Part shown: piece by piece, positions 61,483 to 64,000 of the stretch
How the letters are laid out: the number at the start of each line of letters is the position of its first letter
How positions within the stretch are numbered: the stretch's first letter is position 1
NCBI GenBank assembly: GCA_900472295.1
Contig: UCIA01000030.1
Span: 201,940 to 265,939, forward strand
Length of the DNA stretch: 64,000 nucleotides
Reading direction: 5' to 3'
Source: Hyphomicrobiales bacterium
GTDB lineage: Bacteria; Pseudomonadota; Alphaproteobacteria; Rhizobiales; Rhizobiaceae
Position numbers and translations under genes: made by a program
The notes under the pieces: model-generated
The model's input: the letters and a program-made list of their open reading frames with translations, nothing else
What the model was told of the DNA's origin: nothing
Databases searched by the model: none

Positions 61483-61982
61483 TTTCTTGACCGCGGTTTG
61501 CGTTTGAAGACACCAGGGGCGCGGCATCGCTTCGATGCCTCTGCGCCGCCCGTCCGTGACCGGCCGTCGATACGTCTGGATGCCGCCCCTCTGGACGCGG
61601 CAAGGAATAGCGCCAAGGCCTGAATTTCCAACCTGAATCTCAGCCGGGTCTCTTGAAGACTGTGGTTGCACAACGCTGCCCGGTGGCTCGTTCCGCCCCT
61701 TCTGCGCCAACCCTTGGCTCTCGGCCAGCCGCGTACAACCTGCTCCAACTTACAGTGGAGTTTTTATTGAAGAGATTCAATAAAGTTTAAATATTGAAGC
61801 AAAAACATATTTTTTTTTAGAAACCAAGTACAGAGATTGAGAACTACATCCGATCAAGTCGAAAAAAATAAAGAAACTTAAAGGAAGACTCGTGCGTAAT
61901 CCTAAGTGCATAAAGCATCAGCCAGGCGAGTTTGCTGGCATGTTGCAGTGCACAAAGTAGAAGGGCAACAGAGGAGAGTGTC
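61483..61982. promoter_or_regulatory. Upstream region of the glycine-rich protein, with an AT-rich block and hairpin
   Basis: No gene seen. The right third (about 61745-61885) is strikingly AT-rich for this genome. A perfect hairpin, TTTATTGAA / TTCAATAAA (61763-61784), and a run of ten T near 61811 stand out. This block lies 100-220 bp before the ATG of the secreted glycine-rich gene and should include its promoter. Confidence 0.5.
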
Positions 61983-62633
61983 ATGATGAATATCACCACA
62001 AAAATCGCTAGAACACTGGCGGCGGGTGCGATTATCGTTATTTTTGCCGCTCCCGCGAATGCAGGAGGCGGAATTGGCGTCGGTGTTGGCGCATCTATTG
62101 GCGGTGCTGGCGGTATCAACGCCGGTGTTGGCGCTTCTGTCGGCGGTAGCGGCGGTATCAAGGCGGGTGTTGGCGCCTCGGTCGGCGGCAGTGGCGGCAT
62201 CAAGGCCGGCGTTGGCGCTACGGTCGGCGGTAACAGCGGCATCAAGGCTGGTGTCGGCGCTACGGTCGGCGGCAACAGCGGCATCAAGGCCGGTGTTGGC
62301 GCTTCGGTCGGTGGAGCCGGTGGCATCAAGGCGGGTGTTGGCGCCAAGGTCGGCGATGGCATTGGCGTGGGTGTCGGCGTGGGTGTCGGCAACGGCATTA
62401 ATGTTGGTGTCGGTGTCGGCATTGGGACGCCCGGCACGCCCGGTACCCCAGGTAACCCTGGAACCCCGGGAAATCCTGGAACTCCGGGCACCCCTGGGAC
62501 ACCTGGGGTCGTCGCCAGCATGTCGAGTGCCCAGACCATGCGCATGAAGAAGCGCTGCGTCGACATCCTTGCCAGCGAGGGCACCTATGACAGTGACCTG
62601 CGGCAGCTATGTCTTATGATCTCCCGTCGCTGA
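61983..62633 (+). CDS. Secreted glycine-rich protein with 14-residue repeats and a collagen-like tract
   Basis: The 216-residue protein has a signal peptide ending near ANA-GG (residue 27). Six tandem 14-residue units of the form GVGASVGGSGGIKA occupy residues 34-117 (42-base DNA repeats at 62082-62333). A Gly-Val-rich link follows, then nine Gly-X-Pro triplets (GTP or GNP) at residues 148-174. The C-terminal 35 residues are non-repetitive with two cysteines (KKRCVDIL, RQLCLMIS). GGAGAG precedes the ATG. It is probably a surface or matrix protein. No named family was recognised. A strong terminator follows. Confidence 0.82.
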   Translation: MMNITTKIARTLAAGAIIVIFAAPANAGGGIGVGVGASIGGAGGINAGVGASVGGSGGIKAGVGASVGGSGGIKAGVGATVGGNSGIKAGVGATVGGNSGIKAGVGASVGGAGGIKAGVGAKVGDGIGVGVGVGVGNGINVGVGVGIGTPGTPGTPGNPGTPGNPGTPGTPGTPGVVASMSSAQTMRMKKRCVDILASEGTYDSDLRQLCLMISRR

Positions 62634-62747
62634 GACGGGTTTCGCCGGGAGTGTCGAACCAGCCGTGAGGCTTTACGGCACTCTCCTACCGTATGTTCCG
62701 GACTTCCCGAGGGACATACGCTGACGAGAAGCCTCCGGCCAGTCGGA

Positions 62748-62776
62748 AAGCCCGCCACGCAAGTGGCGGGCTTTTT
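62748..62776 (+). terminator. Intrinsic terminator after the glycine-rich gene
   Basis: AAAGCCCGCCAC / GTGGCGGGCTTT with a 4-base loop and a T-run. Confidence 0.88.
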
Positions 62777-62909
62777 GTGACTGCCGGCATCGTCACGGCA
62801 ATCGCTCGTGCTTTCGATTGGCCGTTAACCACATTAGAATTGAAGGCAAGGTTTTAGGGTTTCATTGGTGTTCCCGCTGCAAAATGGCGGCCGCAGTGGG
62901 AGGAATGAC

Positions 62910-63695
62910 ATGCGGATCGATCTGTCGCCCACGAGTTGGGGCAGGGTCATAGCGGTGACAGTTGCCGGCACGGCGATCTGTATCGCGGCGGCCTTCTTTG
63001 TCGATTCCTACAATTTTCCCTCGCTGTCGCCTGAGGCGCTGCGCTGGGCGCAACTCACCGACCTGCTGCTGCCGCTCGTGCTGGGCGGATCGTTCTTCTC
63101 TTTCCTGATGTACAAGATGCGCCAGCTGGCGATCGCCCAGAAGAACCTGAGCATTGTCGCGGCGACCGACAGCCTCACGGCGGTGTTCAACCGCGGCGCC
63201 TTTTCGATGCTGGTCGAAGCCTATCTCGAACAGGCCCGTAGCCAGACCGTCGTCAATGCCGGCGCCTTGCTGATCGTCGACGCCGACCATTTCAAGACCA
63301 TCAACGATCGTCTCGGCCACGATTGCGGCGATCAGGCGCTCAAACTGATTGCGCAGACGATCAAGGCCCAGCTGCGCGGCGCCGACATCGTCGGGCGCAT
63401 TGGTGGCGAGGAATTCGCCATCTTCCTGCCTGGCGCCGACCCGTCGCAGTCCTGGCTGATCGCCGAAGGGATCCGGCGCAGAATCCGTGAGGTCGAGTTT
63501 GCCCCGGGCGGACGGCCTTGTCCGCTCTCGGTCAGCATCGGCGGCGTCGCATTCAGCGGCCCCACCACCTATGCCGACATGTTCCTGACGGCGGACCGGC
63601 ACCTCTACAAGGCCAAGTCGAATGGGCGCGACCAGGTCAGCTTCGAGACAACCGGGCCGCGCGGGTTGCTCGCCGGCGATCCGACGCTCCATTGA
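62910..63695 (+). CDS. GGDEF diguanylate cyclase
   Basis: Membrane-bound cyclase of 261 residues. Two hydrophobic segments (VIAVTVAGTAICIAAAFFV; LTDLLLPLVLGGSFFSFLMY) lead into a GGDEF domain starting AATDSLTAVFNRGAF. The active site reads GGEEF (near residue 165), a catalytically competent variant. An RxxD inhibitory site (RGAD) lies five residues before it, so product feedback is expected. The ATG at 62910 follows GGGAGGAA. It should make c-di-GMP, a signal known to govern rhizobial exopolysaccharides. Confidence 0.93.
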   Translation: MRIDLSPTSWGRVIAVTVAGTAICIAAAFFVDSYNFPSLSPEALRWAQLTDLLLPLVLGGSFFSFLMYKMRQLAIAQKNLSIVAATDSLTAVFNRGAFSMLVEAYLEQARSQTVVNAGALLIVDADHFKTINDRLGHDCGDQALKLIAQTIKAQLRGADIVGRIGGEEFAIFLPGADPSQSWLIAEGIRRRIREVEFAPGGRPCPLSVSIGGVAFSGPTTYADMFLTADRHLYKAKSNGRDQVSFETTGPRGLLAGDPTLH

Positions 63696-63722
63696 GAATA
63701 CTTCAGCCGGCCCAAGGCCCGT

Positions 63723-64000
63723 TCAGGCGGATCGTGGCAACGCCGACCTTATAAAGCGCAACGGCGCCGTCAGCTTCCACGATGTCGAGTGCAGCAACGC
63801 TTCGTTCCTCGCCGCAAGTAGCTGGACCTGCCGGTTTGCCGCCTCGATCTGTTGGTTGACCGTGTCGATATGATGCCTCAGGGCAAAGGCTTTTTCCTTT
63901 AGATGCAACCTGTCCCGGCTCACCGCAGTTTCGCGCAGCTCCGCTTCCGCCTGCTTGAACAGATCGACATCGGAGACTTCAAGGACGGGAGCGGTCTTCG
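63723..64000 (-). CDS. C-terminal part of a coiled-coil, probably polysaccharide-related protein (runs off the window)
   Basis: The frame is open from the right edge to a stop at 63723. A heptad-like coiled coil (FKQAEAELRETAVSRDRLHLK, shown in part; IDTVNQQIEAANRQVQLLAARNEALL) is followed by STSWKLTAPLRFIRSAL. The S-x-SW-x-LT-x-PLR motif is common at the C-terminal side of coiled coils in glycosyltransferases and methyltransferases of surface-polysaccharide loci. The GTG at 63923 is internal, not the start. The catalytic part lies outside the window. Confidence 0.6.
   Translation of the reverse strand, partial: KTAPVLEVSDVDLFKQAEAELRETAVSRDRLHLKEKAFALRHHIDTVNQQIEAANRQVQLLAARNEALLHSTSWKLTAPLRFIRSALPRSA

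Noticed and set aside
61844..62584. Long Pro/Thr-rich reverse-strand frame opposite the glycine-rich gene
   Set aside because: It is the antisense reading of the GGx and GTP repeats. It has no ribosome-binding site, and the plus strand has a signal peptide, ribosome-binding site and terminator.
1..64000. CRISPR arrays, tRNA/rRNA genes, prophage or insertion sequences
   Set aside because: No regularly spaced direct repeats with unique spacers, no cloverleaf-like gene, no transposase, integrase or phage structural gene was seen in any frame.

Overview
The window comes from a GC-rich alphaproteobacterial chromosome. The content fits the order Hyphomicrobiales, most likely Mesorhizobium or a close relative. 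Evidence for this includes the fabD-fabG-acpP-fabF-mltG-yicC-gmk run, the lptF-lptG-lptD-surA-like-pdxA-rsmA run, an S6 protein with a long Arg/Asp/Gly tail, DUF995 proteins, an Omp25-type porin and an LTA-synthase-type phosphoglycerol transferase. Most of the window is ordinary core chromosome. No rRNA, tRNA, CRISPR array, prophage or transposase gene was seen.

Layout. 0-8.5 kb (minus strand): dnaB, an Rsm22-type methyltransferase, a YnfA-type membrane protein, cfa, rplI, rpsR, rpsF and a phosphoglycerol transferase. 8.7-15.5 kb (plus): fatty-acid synthesis, mltG, yicC and gmk, with two strongly folded intergenic segments. 15.5-23.9 kb (minus): a RelB/ParE-type toxin-antitoxin pair, rsmA, pdxA and the lipopolysaccharide export genes lptD, lptG and lptF. 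24.2-26.2 kb (plus): pepA and holC.

26.2-35.3 kb is the most unusual part. Six tightly overlapping plus-strand genes encode a FabH-like ketosynthase, an SDR, a metallo-beta-lactamase-fold hydrolase, a PaaK/F390-like adenylate-forming enzyme, a GNAT/FemAB-like acyltransferase and a Rieske oxygenase. They are followed by a VOC protein, a HigB/HigA-type toxin-antitoxin pair and, on the opposite strand, an ATP-grasp ligase. The block lies between the intact holC and a decayed second holC in the same orientation. The second copy carries an internal deletion and an inserted palindromic repeat. I read this as a small-molecule or lipid biosynthesis module of unknown product, acquired or rearranged at holC.

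35.3-43.7 kb: a cell-surface polysaccharide locus with two DUF995 proteins, a GH26-like hydrolase, a membrane GT2 synthase, a translationally coupled UDP-xylose synthase and 4-epimerase pair, and two small lipoproteins sharing a C-terminal YICSPSGFGQ motif. It resembles in content the arabinose-polysaccharide (uxs1-uxe-aps) locus of Sinorhizobium meliloti.

44-64 kb: mixed housekeeping and accessory genes. These are rlmJ, MarR and TetR regulators, an EamA exporter, DinB proteins, a histone-H1-like Lys/Ala/Pro protein, glutathione transferases, an Omp25-type porin, an SDR, uvrC, pgsA, moaD-moaE, ndk, bluB, a secreted glycine-rich protein with a collagen-like tract, and a GGDEF diguanylate cyclase. 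The C-terminal end of a coiled-coil, probably polysaccharide-related protein runs off the right edge.

A composite two-hairpin palindromic element of about 104 bp (plus solo or degenerate copies) recurs at 5.3, 32.9, 35.1, 51.4 and 51.5 kb. The copy at 35.1 kb interrupts the holC remnant and so records an insertion event.
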